Source: Actinomyces sp. 432
Lineage (GTDB): Bacteria > Actinomycetota > Actinomycetes > Actinomycetales > Actinomycetaceae
Direction of reading: 5' to 3'
NCBI RefSeq assembly: GCF_009930875.1
Contig: NZ_CP025249.1
Location: 2,480,001-2,544,000 of the forward strand
DNA: 64,000 nt
The notes under the pieces are model-generated. The model did no database searches and was not told the DNA's origin. It saw only the letters and a list, made by a program, of their open reading frames with translations. The position numbers and the translations under genes are program-made. The first letter of the stretch is position 1; the number at the start of each line of letters is the position of its first letter. Shown piece after piece: positions 1 to 9,559 of the stretch.

Positions 1-153
1 AGCCGCGCCCGGAATGGACGACAGCAGCGTGCGGCGCAGTGAGTTGCCGAGCGTGTAGCCGAAGCCGGGCTCCAGGGGCTCGAGGACGAACCGCGAGCGG
101 CGGTCCTCCTCAATGACCTCCTCGGAGAGTGTGGGTCGCTGTGCAATGAGCAC
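1..153 (-). CDS. rpoA: RNA polymerase alpha subunit, N-terminal fragment
   Basis: The first 51 codons of the alpha subunit, which dimerises to start assembly of core RNA polymerase. The translation begins [13 protein letters not shown] and runs through the conserved [18 protein letters not shown] block of the dimerisation domain. The start is a GTG at 153 with a purine-rich AAAGGAAA just upstream. The gene is cut by the left edge of the window. It lies directly after rpsK with no rpsD between them, unlike Streptomyces or Mycobacterium. The frame is open to base 1. Confidence 0.95.
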   Translation of the reverse strand, partial: MLIAQRPTLSEEVIEEDRRSRFVLEPLEPGFGYTLGNSLRRTLLSSIPGAA

Positions 154-309
154 TAGAGGTTTCCTTTCGTCGCGGCGCCCGCTATATGACGCCGTTCCTC
201 ATGGTGTTGGCCGCCGACGTGCGCCGGCGGCCGGCCCGTCGTGTCCGGGCGGGCCGATGGGCCGGCGCCTTCCCCTTATGCGCAGGGAGTAGGCCGACCG
301 GTGGTCGGG

Positions 310-709
310 TCAGACGCGGCGCCGCTTCGGCGGGCGGCAGCCGTTGTGCGCCTGGGGGTGACGTCCGTGATCGAGCCGACCTCGAGGCCGGCCGCCTGCA
401 GGGACCGGATAGCGGTCTCGCGACCGGAGCCGGGGCCCTTGACGAAGACGTCTACCTTCTTCATACCGTGGTCCTGCGCGCGCCGGGCGGCGGCCTCGGC
501 GGCGAGCTGGGCGGCGTACGGCGTGGACTTGCGGGAGCCCTTGAAGCCAACCTGGCCGGAGGACGCCCAGGCGATCACGGCGCCGTTGGGGTCGGTCAGG
601 GAAACGATCGTGTTGTTGAACGTGGACTTGATGTAGGCGTGACCGTGGGTAACGTTCTTCCGGTCCTTGCGGCGCGGCTTGCGCGCGGTGGAACGAGTCT
701 TGGGGGCAT
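310..709 (-). CDS. rpsK: 30S ribosomal protein S11 (two apparent frameshifts)
   Basis: S11 forms part of the small-subunit platform near the mRNA exit. The central block ([18 protein letters not shown], then [16 protein letters not shown]) is typical. The conserved ends lie in other frames. The ATG at 709 is followed by five C where MPPKTRST needs six. After ITDVTP, near 355-360, a C5 run again needs six to reach the usual [14 protein letters not shown] and the TGA at 310-312. The span is 400 nt; adding two bases gives 402 nt, or 133 aa, the normal size. Two C6-to-C5 losses in an essential gene suggest consensus error, not a pseudogene. It follows rpsM. Confidence 0.9.
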
Positions 710-736
710 GCTTCCTTCTTCAGATGAGATCTAGTT

Positions 737-756
737 CCCGGGTCTCCGGACCCGGG
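737..756 (-). other. Short hairpin between rpsM and rpsK
   Basis: A 7-bp perfect stem (CCCGGGT / ACCCGGG) with a 6-nt loop lies in the rpsM-rpsK gap. It has no T-run, so it may affect mRNA processing or be a weak attenuator. Its role is inferred only. Confidence 0.35.
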
Positions 757-767
757 TGAGCGGGCTG

Positions 768-1142
768 TTACTTGGCCTTCTTCTTGCCGGCCACGGTGCG
801 CTTGGGCCCCTTGCGGGTGCGGGCATTCGTCTTGGTGCGCTGGCCGCGGACCGGCAGGTGCCGGCGGTGGCGCAGGCCCTGGTAGCAGCCGATCTCGATC
901 TTGCGGCGGATGTCTGCCTGGACCTCACGACGCAGGTCACCCTCAACCTGGTAGCTGGAGTCGATGTGGTTGCGCAGCGCAACCAGCTCGGCCTCGGTGA
1001 GGTCCTTCACGCGGGTGTCCGGGTTGACGCCGGTGGCCTCGAGGGTCTTGACGGCGCGGGTGCGCCCGATCCCGTAAATGTAGGTGAGCGCGATCTCCAC
1101 TCGCTTCTCGCGAGGCAGGTCGACGCCGGAAATGCGTGCCAC
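768..1142 (-). CDS. rpsM: 30S ribosomal protein S13
   Basis: S13 sits in the head of the 30S subunit and contacts P-site tRNA and the 50S subunit. The 124-aa product starts [20 protein letters not shown], contains the helix-hairpin-helix [10 protein letters not shown] and ends in a lysine-rich tail ([10 protein letters not shown]). The GTG at 1142 is chosen because AGGAGAA lies about 8 nt upstream and the product then has family length. The frame stays open further upstream but nothing conserved is encoded there. It lies between rpmJ and rpsK in the alpha-type operon. Confidence 0.97.
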   Translation of the reverse strand: MARISGVDLPREKRVEIALTYIYGIGRTRAVKTLEATGVNPDTRVKDLTEAELVALRNHIDSSYQVEGDLRREVQADIRRKIEIGCYQGLRHRRHLPVRGQRTKTNARTRKGPKRTVAGKKKAK

Positions 1143-1300
1143 TGTGTGGTTCTCCTGTGTGTTCCCGGAGGTCGTCACCCATCCCCTCCACCGCCAACCG
1201 GTGGCCCCGGCCTCCAGGAACCGGGGGTTGTGGCGCACGGCGCCACTGAGGTGAGTGCTGTTGATTCTGCCGCCTGCCCGTGGCCGACGGCGCGCGGGAT

Positions 1301-1414
1301 TCAGCCCTGACGCTGCTTGTGCCGCGGGTTGTCGCAGATGACCATGACACGACCGTGGCGACGAATCACCTTGCAGTTGTCACAGATCTTCTTGACGCTC
1401 GGCTTGACCTTCAT
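1301..1414 (-). CDS. rpmJ: 50S ribosomal protein L36, zinc-binding form
   Basis: A 37-aa protein beginning [19 protein letters not shown]. It has the Cys-x2-Cys (residues 11 and 14), Cys27 and His32 set that binds zinc, so this is the C+ paralogue and not the zinc-free stress form. The start is the ATG at 1414 with GGAGGAACATC upstream. It lies between infA and rpsM, its usual place. Confidence 0.96.
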   Translation of the reverse strand: MKVKPSVKKICDNCKVIRRHGRVMVICDNPRHKQRQG

Positions 1415-1447
1415 GATGTTCCTCCGTCCTCCCGGCTAGGAGGACTG

Positions 1448-1669
1448 TCACTTGTACCGGTAGACGATGCGGCCCCGGGACAGGTCGTAGGGGCTTAGCT
1501 CAACAACCACGCGGTCCTCTGGCAGGATGCGGATGTAGTGCTGCCGCATCTTCCCGGAGATGTGCGCGAGCACGACGTGCCCGTTGCTCAGCTCAACCCG
1601 GAACATCGCGTTCGGAAGGGCCTCGACGACCGATCCCTCGACCTCGATGACGCCGTCCTTCTTAGCCAT
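1448..1669 (-). CDS. infA: Translation initiation factor IF-1
   Basis: IF-1 is a small S1-like OB-fold protein that binds the 30S A site during initiation. The 73-aa product starts [20 protein letters not shown] and contains the canonical [19 protein letters not shown] and [19 protein letters not shown]. The ATG at 1669 is preceded by GGAGGAAC. It leads the infA-rpmJ-rpsM-rpsK group and probably has its own promoter in the gap upstream. Confidence 0.97.
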   Translation of the reverse strand: MAKKDGVIEVEGSVVEALPNAMFRVELSNGHVVLAHISGKMRQHYIRILPEDRVVVELSPYDLSRGRIVYRYK

Positions 1670-2000
1670 GTTCCTCCATCGGTGCTTTCTCGCTGGATAC
1701 TCCTGCCGACGACGACGCCGCCGACATGGCGCCCTACCCCTAACGCCCGCATCCCATCCGCCACCGTGAGTCCGACGGGCAAGTATGCCGGGCGCTGGTT
1801 CTAGGGCGCGCCGCCCGCCAACGATACGGCATATGCGCCACGGCTGACCACCGCGGAGGGGCATTATCCGGCGGTGTTTCCCGACACACTGCGTGCCCCG
1901 AGTGCGCGTGTCGGCTTGTGCGGCGTCGGCTCGTCGCCGCCTCAGACGTTCTCAGTACGTAAGATCGACCGACCTCGGCGGGTGGGCTGGGAGATGGGCT
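1670..2000. other. Intergenic region between map and infA
   Basis: About 330 bp with no convincing gene. It must hold the infA promoter and leader and the 3' end of the map transcript. I cannot place promoter boxes with confidence and see no strong terminator hairpin. Confidence 0.5.
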
Positions 2001-2882
2001 TCAGCCGAGGGGGCGGGGCTCCAGGCCGTAGGGGGCCAGCCCCTCCACTCCCCCGTCGGGAGCCGTGAGCACCCACACTCCCCCGGGCACGAGCGCAACC
2101 GTGTGCTCCCACTGCGCCGCGCGAGAGCCGTCCCGAGTCACCACGGTCCAGCCGTCGTCAAGCTCGTCCACCTCGGCCGATCCCGCCGTCAGCATGGGCT
2201 CGATGGCGAGCACCATGCCGGGCCGCAGCCTGGGGCCCTTGCGCTTGACCGAGTAGTTGAGCACGTCCGGGGACATGTGCATGGCGGTGCCGATGCCGTG
2301 CCCCACGTAGTCGTGCAGGATGCCCAGGCGCACACCCTCGCGCTTGACCGCAGCGCCGACCGCCGCCTCGACGGCGTCGCCGACCACATTCAGTCTTCCG
2401 GCCCGGCCTCCGGCGTCGTCCGCGACGGCGCGGGCCACGGCGGCGATGGCGTCCCACAGGGCCTGGCGGGTAGTGCCGTCCAGTACCCGGTCCGCGTCGG
2501 AGGCGTAGCTCCCGCCCACCACCGTGGTGAAGGCGGCATCGCCGTGCCACTGGGTGCCGTCGTCGTCGACGATATAGGCGCCGCAGTCGAAGGTGACCAG
2601 GTCGCCCGGCTCGAGCACCCGCTCGCCGGGGATACCGTGCACCACTTCGTCATTGACTGATACGCACACCGTCGCCGGGTAGTCGTAGTAGCCCAGGAAG
2701 TTGGAGTGCGCACCGGCACGGGCGATCACGTCGGCCGAGACTGCGTCCAGTTCTCCCGTGGTGACGCCGGGGCGTACCGCCTCCCGCAGCGCGGCGTGGA
2801 TATCGGCAACCACGAGCCCGGCCTGCCGCATGCGCCGCACCTGATCGGGGCTCTTGAGCTGAATGCGTTCACGCGTCAGCAT
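2001..2882 (-). CDS. map: Methionine aminopeptidase, type I
   Basis: Cytosolic metallo-aminopeptidase that removes the initiator methionine from nascent chains. The 293-aa product has the pita-bread fold signatures: VNDEVVHGIPG with the substrate-contacting His; VTFDCGAYIVDDDGTQWHGD carrying the two metal-binding Asp; VGHGIGTAMH with the metal-binding His; LAIEPML and WEHTVALV with the two metal-binding Glu. All five metal ligands are present. It starts 24 nt after adk in a secY-adk-map cluster. The start ATG at 2882 gives a short N-terminus without the SH3-binding extension seen in some actinobacterial paralogues. Confidence 0.95.
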   Translation of the reverse strand: MLTRERIQLKSPDQVRRMRQAGLVVADIHAALREAVRPGVTTGELDAVSADVIARAGAHSNFLGYYDYPATVCVSVNDEVVHGIPGERVLEPGDLVTFDCGAYIVDDDGTQWHGDAAFTTVVGGSYASDADRVLDGTTRQALWDAIAAVARAVADDAGGRAGRLNVVGDAVEAAVGAAVKREGVRLGILHDYVGHGIGTAMHMSPDVLNYSVKRKGPRLRPGMVLAIEPMLTAGSAEVDELDDGWTVVTRDGSRAAQWEHTVALVPGGVWVLTAPDGGVEGLAPYGLEPRPLG

Positions 2883-2906
2883 GCTGCTCCGCCCGTACTA
2901 CCCCGC

Positions 2907-3491
2907 TCAGGCGGTCACGCCGCGGGACGCCAGCGCAGCCATGATGCGGTCAGTGACCTGGTCCAGCTCACCCACGCCGTCCACGCGCACCAGCAGGCCC
3001 CGCTGCTCGTAAAGGGCGGCCAGGGGCTCGGTCTGCTCGGCGTACACCTCCAGCCGCCGCCGAATCACCGGCTCGGTGTCATCGGCACGGCCCTGCTCGG
3101 CGGCGCGCCCCAGCAGCCGCTGCACCACCACCTCGGCATCGGCGGTGATCTCCAGAACAACGTCAAGGGCGATTCCGGCCGCGGCGAGCATGGCGTCCAG
3201 CTCGTGCACCTGCGCCTCGGTGCGGGGGTAGCCGTCCAGCAGGAAGCCGACGGCTGCGTCGTCGGCGGCAAGGCGGTCGGCGACCATGGCGTTGGTGACC
3301 GAGTCGGGCACGTACTCACCGGCATCCATGTACTCCTTGGCCTGCCGCCCCAGCTCCGTGCCCCCGGCTACGTTAGCGCGGAAGATGTCTCCCGTTGAGA
3401 TCGCCGGCACGTCCAGTCGCTCGCAGATGCGGGCTGCCTGGGTGCCCTTGCCGGCACCGGGAGGACCGAGGATGACCATGCGTGCGCTCAT
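2907..3491 (-). CDS. adk: Adenylate kinase
   Basis: Catalyses ATP + AMP = 2 ADP in the cytosol. The 194-aa product has the P-loop GPPGAGKGTQ near residue 10, the AMP-binding region ISTGDIFRANV, and DGYPRTEAQV. The LID is the short form (LGRAAEQGRADDTEPVIRRR) without zinc cysteines. The ATG at 3491 overlaps the secY stop as ATGA, indicating translational coupling; the Met four residues on (MVILGPPG) is the alternative start. Confidence 0.96.
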   Translation of the reverse strand: MSARMVILGPPGAGKGTQAARICERLDVPAISTGDIFRANVAGGTELGRQAKEYMDAGEYVPDSVTNAMVADRLAADDAAVGFLLDGYPRTEAQVHELDAMLAAAGIALDVVLEITADAEVVVQRLLGRAAEQGRADDTEPVIRRRLEVYAEQTEPLAALYEQRGLLVRVDGVGELDQVTDRIMAALASRGVTA

Positions 3492-4780
3492 GAGAGGAAC
3501 CCTTCGTAGTGCCGCTGCTGCAGCTGGGAGTTGATTTCCTTAACCGTCTGCAGGCCGACCCCCACCATGATCAGGATGGTCGTCCCTCCGAACGGCAGAT
3601 TCTGGGACAGCCCCAGCCACATCACGGCAAGCGTCGGCACCAGGGCCAGGATCAGCAGGTAGACGGCACCCGCCGCCGTGACCCGGTTGATGACGTAGCT
3701 GAGGTAGCGCACGGTCGGCTCTCCGGCGCGGATGCCGGGAATAAAGCCGCCGTAGCGCTTCATGTTGTCAGCGATCTCCTCCGCGTTGAAGGTGATCGCC
3801 GTGTAGAAGAAGGTGAAGGCGAAGACCAGCAGTCCATAGCCAACCAGGTAGATCGTGTCCGTCTGCCGCAGGTTGGTGGCGATCCACTGCACCCAAGAGC
3901 TGGTGGGGCTGCCGAACTGCGCCACCAGCTGCGGCATGGCCAGCAGCGAGGAGGCGAAGATGACCGGGATCACGCCGGCGGTGTTGATCTTGATGGGGAT
4001 GTAGGTGGTGGAGCCGCCATACTGGCGCCGCCCGACCATGCGCTTGGCGTACTGCACGGGAATGCGGCGGGTGGCCTGCTCCACGAACACCACCGCCAGC
4101 GTGGCCACCAGAATCACGGCCACCACCGCCAGGAATCGGGACGGGCCCCCGGAGCCGGCCAGGATGGAGAACAGGTTCTGCGGCATGCGGGCGACGATCG
4201 AGGTGAAGATCAGCAGGGACATGCCGTTGCCGATGCCGCGCTCGGTGATGAGCTCCCCCAGCCACATGATCAGGCCCGTGCCGGCTGTCATGGTCACGAT
4301 CATCAGCGCCAGATTCGCCGGCGAGTCATCGGGAATCACCGGTACGGAGCAGCCGGTGAAGAGATTGCCATTGGCTGCGGTGGCGACGATGGTGGCGGAC
4401 TGGAGTACGCCCAGACCGATCGTCAGGTAGCGGGTGTACTCGGTGAGCTTCGCCGTTCCGGACTGCCCCTCCTTGTACAGCTCCTCAAAGCGCGGAATCA
4501 CCACGCGCAGCAGCTGAATGATGATGGAGGCGGTGATGTAGGGCATGATGCCCAGCGCGAATACGCTCAGCTGCAACAGCGCGCCGCCGGAGAAGATGTT
4601 GATCAGCCCGAGCAGACCCTCGTCCTGGCTCTCACCCACGCAGATCTGCACATTGGCCAGGTCAACGCCGGGGGTCGGCAGCACCGAGCCGAAGCGGAAC
4701 AGCGCCATGATGCCCAGGGTGAACAGGAGCTTTCTCCTCAGGTCCGGCGTCTTGAACGCCTGGATGAACGCACTGAACAC
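3488..4780 (-). CDS. secY: Preprotein translocase channel subunit SecY
   Basis: The pore subunit of the SecYEG translocon in the cytoplasmic membrane. The 430-aa product starts MFSAFIQAFKTPDLRRKLLF and shows the expected succession of ten hydrophobic segments, the first-helix plug region (TPGVDLANV), and LGIMPYITASIIIQLLRVV. It ends in the cytosolic tail TVKEINSQLQQRHYEGFL. It is separated from rplO by about 470 bp with a strong hairpin, so unlike in many bacteria it is probably transcribed apart from the spc genes, with adk and map. Confidence 0.96.
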   Translation of the reverse strand: MFSAFIQAFKTPDLRRKLLFTLGIMALFRFGSVLPTPGVDLANVQICVGESQDEGLLGLINIFSGGALLQLSVFALGIMPYITASIIIQLLRVVIPRFEELYKEGQSGTAKLTEYTRYLTIGLGVLQSATIVATAANGNLFTGCSVPVIPDDSPANLALMIVTMTAGTGLIMWLGELITERGIGNGMSLLIFTSIVARMPQNLFSILAGSGGPSRFLAVVAVILVATLAVVFVEQATRRIPVQYAKRMVGRRQYGGSTTYIPIKINTAGVIPVIFASSLLAMPQLVAQFGSPTSSWVQWIATNLRQTDTIYLVGYGLLVFAFTFFYTAITFNAEEIADNMKRYGGFIPGIRAGEPTVRYLSYVINRVTAAGAVYLLILALVPTLAVMWLGLSQNLPFGGTTILIMVGVGLQTVKEINSQLQQRHYEGFLS

Positions 4781-5248
4781 TCGGTCTCCTGTAACGGGCT
4801 GTGTCGGATGTTGATATCGGGTGAACCGGCGCGCCTATCACGCCGGCTGTTCGGGTCCGCCCGGGGACGCGTCTCTTGCCGGTCCGGGGCATACCCTGGG
4901 CTACCCTACCCCGCTCGGCCGACGCCACCCGACCTCAGCAGGCGCAGGCGGCGGGGTATCGGTCACGCACTGCGCACCCACCCGGCCGGCCCGCACGCCG
5001 GCCCGGCGGCTGCCGACGTGCGCGGGTTCCCGCCACGAGTACGCGTTCTGGAGCCCTGCGACGGCAGGGCACGGGAAAGCCTCCAGGAGGACGTACACGG
5101 CCACGCCCGTACCACAGACGGGCACGGAAACGGCGCTAAACGGCGCAGAAACACGGTTCCGGCCGGGCTAGGGGTATCCCCCCGCCCGGCCGGAACCGTG
5201 ACACCTGCGCTGCTTGTCGGCCCCGCGCTAGCGGCAGCCGACCAGCGA
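4781..5248. other. Intergenic region between rplO and secY
   Basis: About 470 bp without a credible gene. The part next to rplO holds a strong hairpin (listed separately). The rest must carry the secY promoter and leader. No repeats or mobile-element remnants were recognised. Confidence 0.5.
5152..5200 (-). terminator. Hairpin terminator after rplO
   Basis: A perfect 17-bp inverted repeat (5152-5168 with 5184-5200) whose loop can pair further through GGGG/CCCC. It lies about 50 nt past the rplO stop and is followed on the minus strand by GTGTTTCTG. It probably ends the spc operon before secY. Confidence 0.8.
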
Positions 5249-5719
5249 TCAGCGCGCGGCTAGCGTGCCGCCCGCGGCCTCGATCTTCTCCTTGGCGGAG
5301 TCGGACCAGGCGTCGACCGTGAGGTCCAGCTTGACCGCCACGTCGCCGCCGCCCAGCACCTTGACGAGGCTGCGCTTGCGGACCGCGCCCTTGGCAACCA
5401 GGTCCTCAACCGTGACCGCGCCGCCCTCCGGGAACAGCTCGGCGATGCGGCCTACGTTCACGGGCTGGTACTCAACGCGGTTGGGGTTACGGAACCCGCG
5501 CAGCTTGGGCAGGCGCATGTGCAGCGGCATCTGGCCGCCCTCAAAGCCAGGCCGTACCTGGTAGCGGGCCTTAGTGCCCTTGGTACCGCGACCGGCAGTC
5601 TTGCCCTTGGAGGCCTCACCGCGGCCGACCCGCGTCTTGGCCTTCTTGGCGCCCGGCGCCGGGCGGAGGTCGTGCAGGCGGATGATCTGACCCGCCTCCT
5701 GCTTGTTCGTGTCACCCAT
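5249..5719 (-). CDS. rplO: 50S ribosomal protein L15
   Basis: A late-assembling large-subunit protein. The 156-aa product starts [20 protein letters not shown] and has the glycine-rich [19 protein letters not shown] and the [19 protein letters not shown] block. The ATG at 5719 is chosen because it follows the rpmD stop by one base; an in-frame upstream start inside rpmD adds nothing conserved. It is the last gene of the spc operon here, followed by a hairpin. Confidence 0.96.
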   Translation of the reverse strand: MGDTNKQEAGQIIRLHDLRPAPGAKKAKTRVGRGEASKGKTAGRGTKGTKARYQVRPGFEGGQMPLHMRLPKLRGFRNPNRVEYQPVNVGRIAELFPEGGAVTVEDLVAKGAVRKRSLVKVLGGGDVAVKLDLTVDAWSDSAKEKIEAAGGTLAAR

Positions 5720-5720
5720 C

Positions 5721-5936
5721 TCAGGCCTCCTCAACGGTGACAAGGTGCGCCACCTTGGCGATCATGCCGCGCACGGACGGGTTGTCCGCACGGACCACTG
5801 AGTGGCGGATCCGGCGCAGGCCGAGTGCCTTCAGGGTCTCGCGCTGGCGGCGCGTGCCCCCGATGGTTGAACGGACCTGGGTCACCTTGATCTGCCGCGC
5901 GTCCTGCTGGGTCTTTTCGGTTGCGGCTTCAGCCAT
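5721..5936 (-). CDS. rpmD: 50S ribosomal protein L30
   Basis: A small large-subunit protein of 71 aa. It contains [20 protein letters not shown] and the [10 protein letters not shown] motif and ends [17 protein letters not shown]. The ATG at 5936 shares one base with the rpsE stop (TGATG); a GTG one codon earlier is possible. It has a short N-terminal extension before the conserved core. Confidence 0.94.
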   Translation of the reverse strand: MAEAATEKTQQDARQIKVTQVRSTIGGTRRQRETLKALGLRRIRHSVVRADNPSVRGMIAKVAHLVTVEEA

Positions 5937-6643
5937 CACGCACCCACTCCTTCAGCGGCCTTCTCGGCCTCCTTCTTCTCGGCCTCGGCCCGCTTGGCGG
6001 CCTCGCCCTCGGCGCGGGCGCGCAGCATCGACTGCGGCGCGACCTCCTCCAGGGGCAGGCCACGGCGAACCGCGACCGACTCGGGCTGCTCGAGCTGCTT
6101 GAGCGCGGCCACCGTCGCGTGGACGATGTTGATCGCGTTCGAGGAGCCGAGCGACTTCGACAGGATGTCGTGCACGCCCGCGCACTCCAGCACGGCGCGC
6201 ACCGGTCCACCGGCAATAACACCGGTACCGGGCGCGGCGGGGCGCAGCAGCACAACGCCGGCGGCGTCCTCGCCCTGCACCAGGTGCGGGATGGTGCGGC
6301 GGATCATCGGGACGTGGAAGAACTCCTTCTTCGCCGCCTCGACGGCCTTGGCGATGGCGGCGGGAACTTCCTTCGCCTTGCCGTAGCCGACGCCGACCGT
6401 GCCCTCGCCGTCTCCGACCACTACCAGCGCGGTGAAGGTGAAGCGGCGGCCGCCCTTGACGACCTTGGACACGCGGTTGATCGTGACGACGCGCTCGATG
6501 TACTTGTCGTCGTTGCCCCGACCACTGTTGCGGTCGCGGCGGTCAGTGTTGCGGTCACGGCGGCCGCGGCCCTCGCCGCGGTCGCTCTCGCGCCGGGCCG
6601 AGCCGTCGGACGACGCTGACCTGTCTCGCTGCGGTGCAGCCAT
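5936..6643 (-). CDS. rpsE: 30S ribosomal protein S5
   Basis: S5 helps control decoding fidelity and mRNA helicase activity of the 30S subunit. The 235-aa product has a long Arg/Asp-rich N-terminal extension (about 45 residues, [16 protein letters not shown]) typical of actinobacteria, then [20 protein letters not shown], the RNA-binding core. The C-terminal domain has [20 protein letters not shown] and ends with an acidic/alanine-rich tail. It overlaps rpmD by one base. Confidence 0.96.
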   Translation of the reverse strand: MAAPQRDRSASSDGSARRESDRGEGRGRRDRNTDRRDRNSGRGNDDKYIERVVTINRVSKVVKGGRRFTFTALVVVGDGEGTVGVGYGKAKEVPAAIAKAVEAAKKEFFHVPMIRRTIPHLVQGEDAAGVVLLRPAAPGTGVIAGGPVRAVLECAGVHDILSKSLGSSNAINIVHATVAALKQLEQPESVAVRRGLPLEEVAPQSMLRARAEGEAAKRAEAEKKEAEKAAEGVGA

Positions 6644-6674
6644 CAGAAACTCCTTAGCTTTCTCGTCGTCTGGC

Positions 6675-7049
6675 TCAGAACTCCAGGCCGCCCTCGCGGG
6701 CGCCCTCGGCTACGGCCGCCACGCGACCGTGATACTTGTAACCGCCACGGTCGAATACGACCTTCTCGATGCCCAGTGCCTTGGCGCGCTCGGCAACCAG
6801 CTCGCCCACGCGGCGGGCGGCACCGACCTTGTGACCCTCGACACCCTGGGCCGCGGCCTCGTGGGTGGAGGCGGAGCACAGGGTGTGCCCGATGGTGTCG
6901 TCGATGACCTGCGCCACCATGTGCCGGTTGGAGCGGCTGACGACCAGCCGGGGGCGCTCGGCCGTGCCGGACACGTGCTTGCGCACGCGCTGGTGGCGGA
7001 TCTTGCGGGCGACGCGCTTGGTCTTGTCCCTCTTGATCGCGTAAGCCAT
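6675..7049 (-). CDS. rplR: 50S ribosomal protein L18
   Basis: L18 binds 5S rRNA in the central protuberance. The 124-aa product runs [20 protein letters not shown], then [20 protein letters not shown] and the C-terminal [20 protein letters not shown]. The ATG at 7049 is preferred over an in-frame GTG two codons upstream that overlaps the rplF stop. Confidence 0.95.
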   Translation of the reverse strand: MAYAIKRDKTKRVARKIRHQRVRKHVSGTAERPRLVVSRSNRHMVAQVIDDTIGHTLCSASTHEAAAQGVEGHKVGAARRVGELVAERAKALGIEKVVFDRGGYKYHGRVAAVAEGAREGGLEF

Positions 7050-7051
7050 GG

Positions 7052-7591
7052 TCACTTACCAGCCTTTCCGACCTTGCGGCGCACGTTCTCGCCGGCGTAG
7101 CGCACGCCCTTGCCCTTGTAGGGCTCCGGCGGGCGGATCTTGCGAATGTTCGCGGCAACCTCGCCGACCTGCTCCTTGGAGATGCCGGAGACGATCACCT
7201 TGGAGGTGCCATCCACCTTCAGCTCGATGCCCTCGGGGGCGTCGACGACGACGGTGTGGGAGAAGCCGAGCGACAGCTCGACGCTGCTGCCCTTCTGCGC
7301 GGCGCGGTAACCGGTGCCTACGATCTCCAGCTGCTTGGAGTAGCCGTCCGTCACACCGATGACCATGTTGTTGATCAGCGTGCGGGACAGGCCGTGCAGC
7401 GACCGGGAACGGCGCTCGTCGTCGGGGCGGGTCACCAGGATGGAGCCGTCCTCCTGGCGCTCGACCTTCAGCGGCTGGGCGATGGTGCGGCTCAGGGTGC
7501 CCTTGGGACCCTTGACCGTCACGTCGTTGCCCTCGATGATGACGTCCACTCCGGCGGGTACCGGAACGGGAAGGCGTCCAATACGAGACAT
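7052..7591 (-). CDS. rplF: 50S ribosomal protein L6
   Basis: L6 lies near the factor-binding site. The 179-aa product starts [17 protein letters not shown] and ends with the family signature [20 protein letters not shown]. It lies between rpsH and rplR with a 21-nt gap upstream. Confidence 0.97.
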   Translation of the reverse strand: MSRIGRLPVPVPAGVDVIIEGNDVTVKGPKGTLSRTIAQPLKVERQEDGSILVTRPDDERRSRSLHGLSRTLINNMVIGVTDGYSKQLEIVGTGYRAAQKGSSVELSLGFSHTVVVDAPEGIELKVDGTSKVIVSGISKEQVGEVAANIRKIRPPEPYKGKGVRYAGENVRRKVGKAGK

Positions 7592-7612
7592 GGTTCTTCT
7601 CCGCTCCTTCTC

Positions 7613-8011
7613 TCACCAGACGTAGGCGAGCACTTCGCCGCCTACGCCCCGGGACTCGGCCTGCCGATCGGTCAGGAGGCCGGAGGAGGTGGACAGGATC
7701 GCCACCCCCAGGCCGCCGAGGACCTTGGGCAGGTTCGTGGACTTCGCGTATACCCGCAGACCGGGCTTGGAGACGCGCTTGAGGCCCTGGATGGCACGCT
7801 GCCGGTTGGCACCGTACTTCAGGTTAAGCGTGAGCGTCTTGCCGACCTGCGCGTCGGTCACCTCGTAGCCGTCGATGTAGCCCTCAGCCTGCAGCATCTT
7901 GGCGATATTCACCTTCAGCTTGCTGGAGGGCATCGAGACGGACTCGTGGTAGGCGTTGTTTGCGTTACGCAGACGAGTCAGCATGTCTGCGATTGGGTCT
8001 GTCATTGTCAT
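7613..8011 (-). CDS. rpsH: 30S ribosomal protein S8
   Basis: S8 binds 16S rRNA helix 21 and, in other bacteria, represses spc-operon translation. The 132-aa product starts [20 protein letters not shown] and ends [22 protein letters not shown] second Met two codons in (MTDPIADM) is an equally plausible start. Confidence 0.96.
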   Translation of the reverse strand: MTMTDPIADMLTRLRNANNAYHESVSMPSSKLKVNIAKMLQAEGYIDGYEVTDAQVGKTLTLNLKYGANRQRAIQGLKRVSKPGLRVYAKSTNLPKVLGGLGVAILSTSSGLLTDRQAESRGVGGEVLAYVW

Positions 8012-8069
8012 TAGTGGGCCTGCGCCCTTCCTCGTCGCGGTTTCCTCCTCGGACCTGCGACGTAAGTTC

Positions 8070-8255
8070 TTACCAGCTGGACTTGCTCACGCCGGGGAGC
8101 TGGCCGTTCAGGGCCATCTCGCGCAGGCAGATGCGGCACAGGCCGAACTTGCGGTACACCGAGCGCGGCCGGCCGCAGCGCTGGCAGCGCGTGTAGGCCC
8201 TGACGCCGAACTTCGGCTTGCGGTTCGCCTTCGCGATCAGAGAGGTCTTTGCCAT
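8070..8255 (-). CDS. rpsN: 30S ribosomal protein S14, type Z (zinc form)
   Basis: A 61-aa protein that completes the head of the 30S subunit. Cys24-x2-Cys27 (RCQRCG) and Cys40-x2-Cys43 (LCRICL) form the zinc site, so this is the short zinc-dependent form (also named rpsZ). It lies between rplE and rpsH, its usual spc position, one base after the rplE stop. Confidence 0.97.
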   Translation of the reverse strand: MAKTSLIAKANRKPKFGVRAYTRCQRCGRPRSVYRKFGLCRICLREMALNGQLPGVSKSSW

Positions 8256-8256
8256 G

Positions 8257-8837
8257 TCACTTCTCCTTGAAGGGGAAGCCGAGCTGCTTCAGCAGCGAGC
8301 GGGCCTCCTCATCGGTCTTGGCCGTGGTTACAACAGTGATGTCCATGCCGCGCACGCGGTCGATGGCGTCCGGGTCGATCTCGTGGAAGACGGACTGCTC
8401 GGTCAGGCCGAAGGTGTAGTTGCCGTTGCCATCGAACTGCTTGGGGCTGAGCCCGCGGAAGTCACGGATGCGCGGCAGCGAGATCGAGATGAGCCGGTCC
8501 AGGAACTCCCACATCCGGTCCCCGCGCAGCGTCACGTGAGCGCCGATAGGCTGACCGGCGCGCAGCTTGAACTGTGCGATGGACTTGCGAGCACGCGTGA
8601 CCTGCGGCTTCTGGCCGGTGATGGCTGCGAGGTCGCGCACGGCGCCCTCGATCAGCTTGGAGTCGTGAGCGGCCTCACCCACACCCATGTTCACGACGAC
8701 CTTGACGACGCGCCCGGCCTCCATGACGTTGGAGTGGTTGAACTCCTCCAGCAGGGCCGGAAGCACCTGGTCGGTGTACTTCGCCTTCAGGCGGGGGCGA
8801 CGGCGGTCGCCGTGGTCTCAACCGTGTTCTCAGCCAT
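8257..8837 (-). CDS. rplE: 50S ribosomal protein L5 (one apparent frameshift)
   Basis: L5 binds 5S rRNA and contacts P-site tRNA. The long in-frame part contains [20 protein letters not shown] and [20 protein letters not shown]. The natural start is the ATG at 8837 ([15 protein letters not shown]) with the rplX stop two bases upstream. Near 8792-8798 the frame is lost: a C5 run needs six C to read [18 protein letters not shown], and as written it hits TGA at once. With one base restored the gene gives 193 aa. The missing base fits the same homopolymer error seen in rpsK. Confidence 0.9.
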
Positions 8838-8839
8838 GG

Positions 8840-9184
8840 TCACAGATCCTCCCCGGACTTCTTGGCGTAACGCACGCGTACGGTGCGCTTGCGCCCGTTG
8901 GGACGCACGCCCTCCTCAACCCGGAAGCCGACGCGGGTGCGCTGCTTGGTCTTAGGGTCGATGGGCATGACATTGGAGATGTGGATGGGCGCCTCGACGG
9001 TCTCGATACCGCCGGCGGTGGCGCCCTGAGCGGTCTGGCGGGGCCGCGTGTGCTTGGTGACACGCTGCACACCCTCGACCACGACGCGGTCCTCCTTCGG
9101 GATTACCCGCAGCACGCGCCCGGTCTTGCCCTTGTCCTTGCCGGCGATGACGATGACCTGGTCGCCCTTCTTGATGCGTGCCAT
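8840..9184 (-). CDS. rplX: 50S ribosomal protein L24
   Basis: L24 starts 50S assembly. The 114-aa product has the KOW motif [20 protein letters not shown] at the N-terminus and the usual [20 protein letters not shown] in the second half. It lies two bases after rplN and just before rplE. Confidence 0.97.
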   Translation of the reverse strand: MARIKKGDQVIVIAGKDKGKTGRVLRVIPKEDRVVVEGVQRVTKHTRPRQTAQGATAGGIETVEAPIHISNVMPIDPKTKQRTRVGFRVEEGVRPNGRKRTVRVRYAKKSGEDL

Positions 9185-9187
9185 GGA

Positions 9188-9559
9188 TCAGATCACCTCC
9201 GGTGCGAGCGAGACGATGCGCATGAACTTCTTGTCACGAAGCTCGCGGCCGACGGGGCCGAAGATGCGCGTGCCGCGCGGTTCCCCGTCGTTGTTCTTGA
9301 TGATGACGGCCGCGTTCTCATCGAAGCGGATGTACGAGCCGTCCGGGCGGCGACGTTCCTTGGCAGCGCGCACGACCACCGCCCTGACGACCTCGCCCTT
9401 CTTGACGCTGCCGCCGGGGATGGCGTCCTTCACGGTGGCGACGATCTGGTCGCCGATGCCCGCATAGCGCCGACCCGAGCCGCCGAGCACACGGATGCAC
9501 AGGATCTCCTTGGCACCGGTGTTGTCGGCGACCTTTAGTCGCGACTCCTGCTGGATCAT
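9188..9559 (-). CDS. rplN: 50S ribosomal protein L14
   Basis: L14 forms an inter-subunit bridge. The 123-aa product starts [20 protein letters not shown], the family signature, and ends [12 protein letters not shown]. The ATG at 9559 is preceded by AGGAGAACACTCA. It is the first spc-operon gene and is separated from rpsQ by an inserted plus-strand gene, so it must use a promoter in 9560-9979. Confidence 0.97.
   Translation of the reverse strand: MIQQESRLKVADNTGAKEILCIRVLGGSGRRYAGIGDQIVATVKDAIPGGSVKKGEVVRAVVVRAAKERRRPDGSYIRFDENAAVIIKNNDGEPRGTRIFGPVGRELRDKKFMRIVSLAPEVI

Noticed and set aside
310-709. rpsK as a true pseudogene
   Set aside because: Both breaks are one-base losses in C runs and restoring them gives a perfect full-length S11, so error is the simpler reading.
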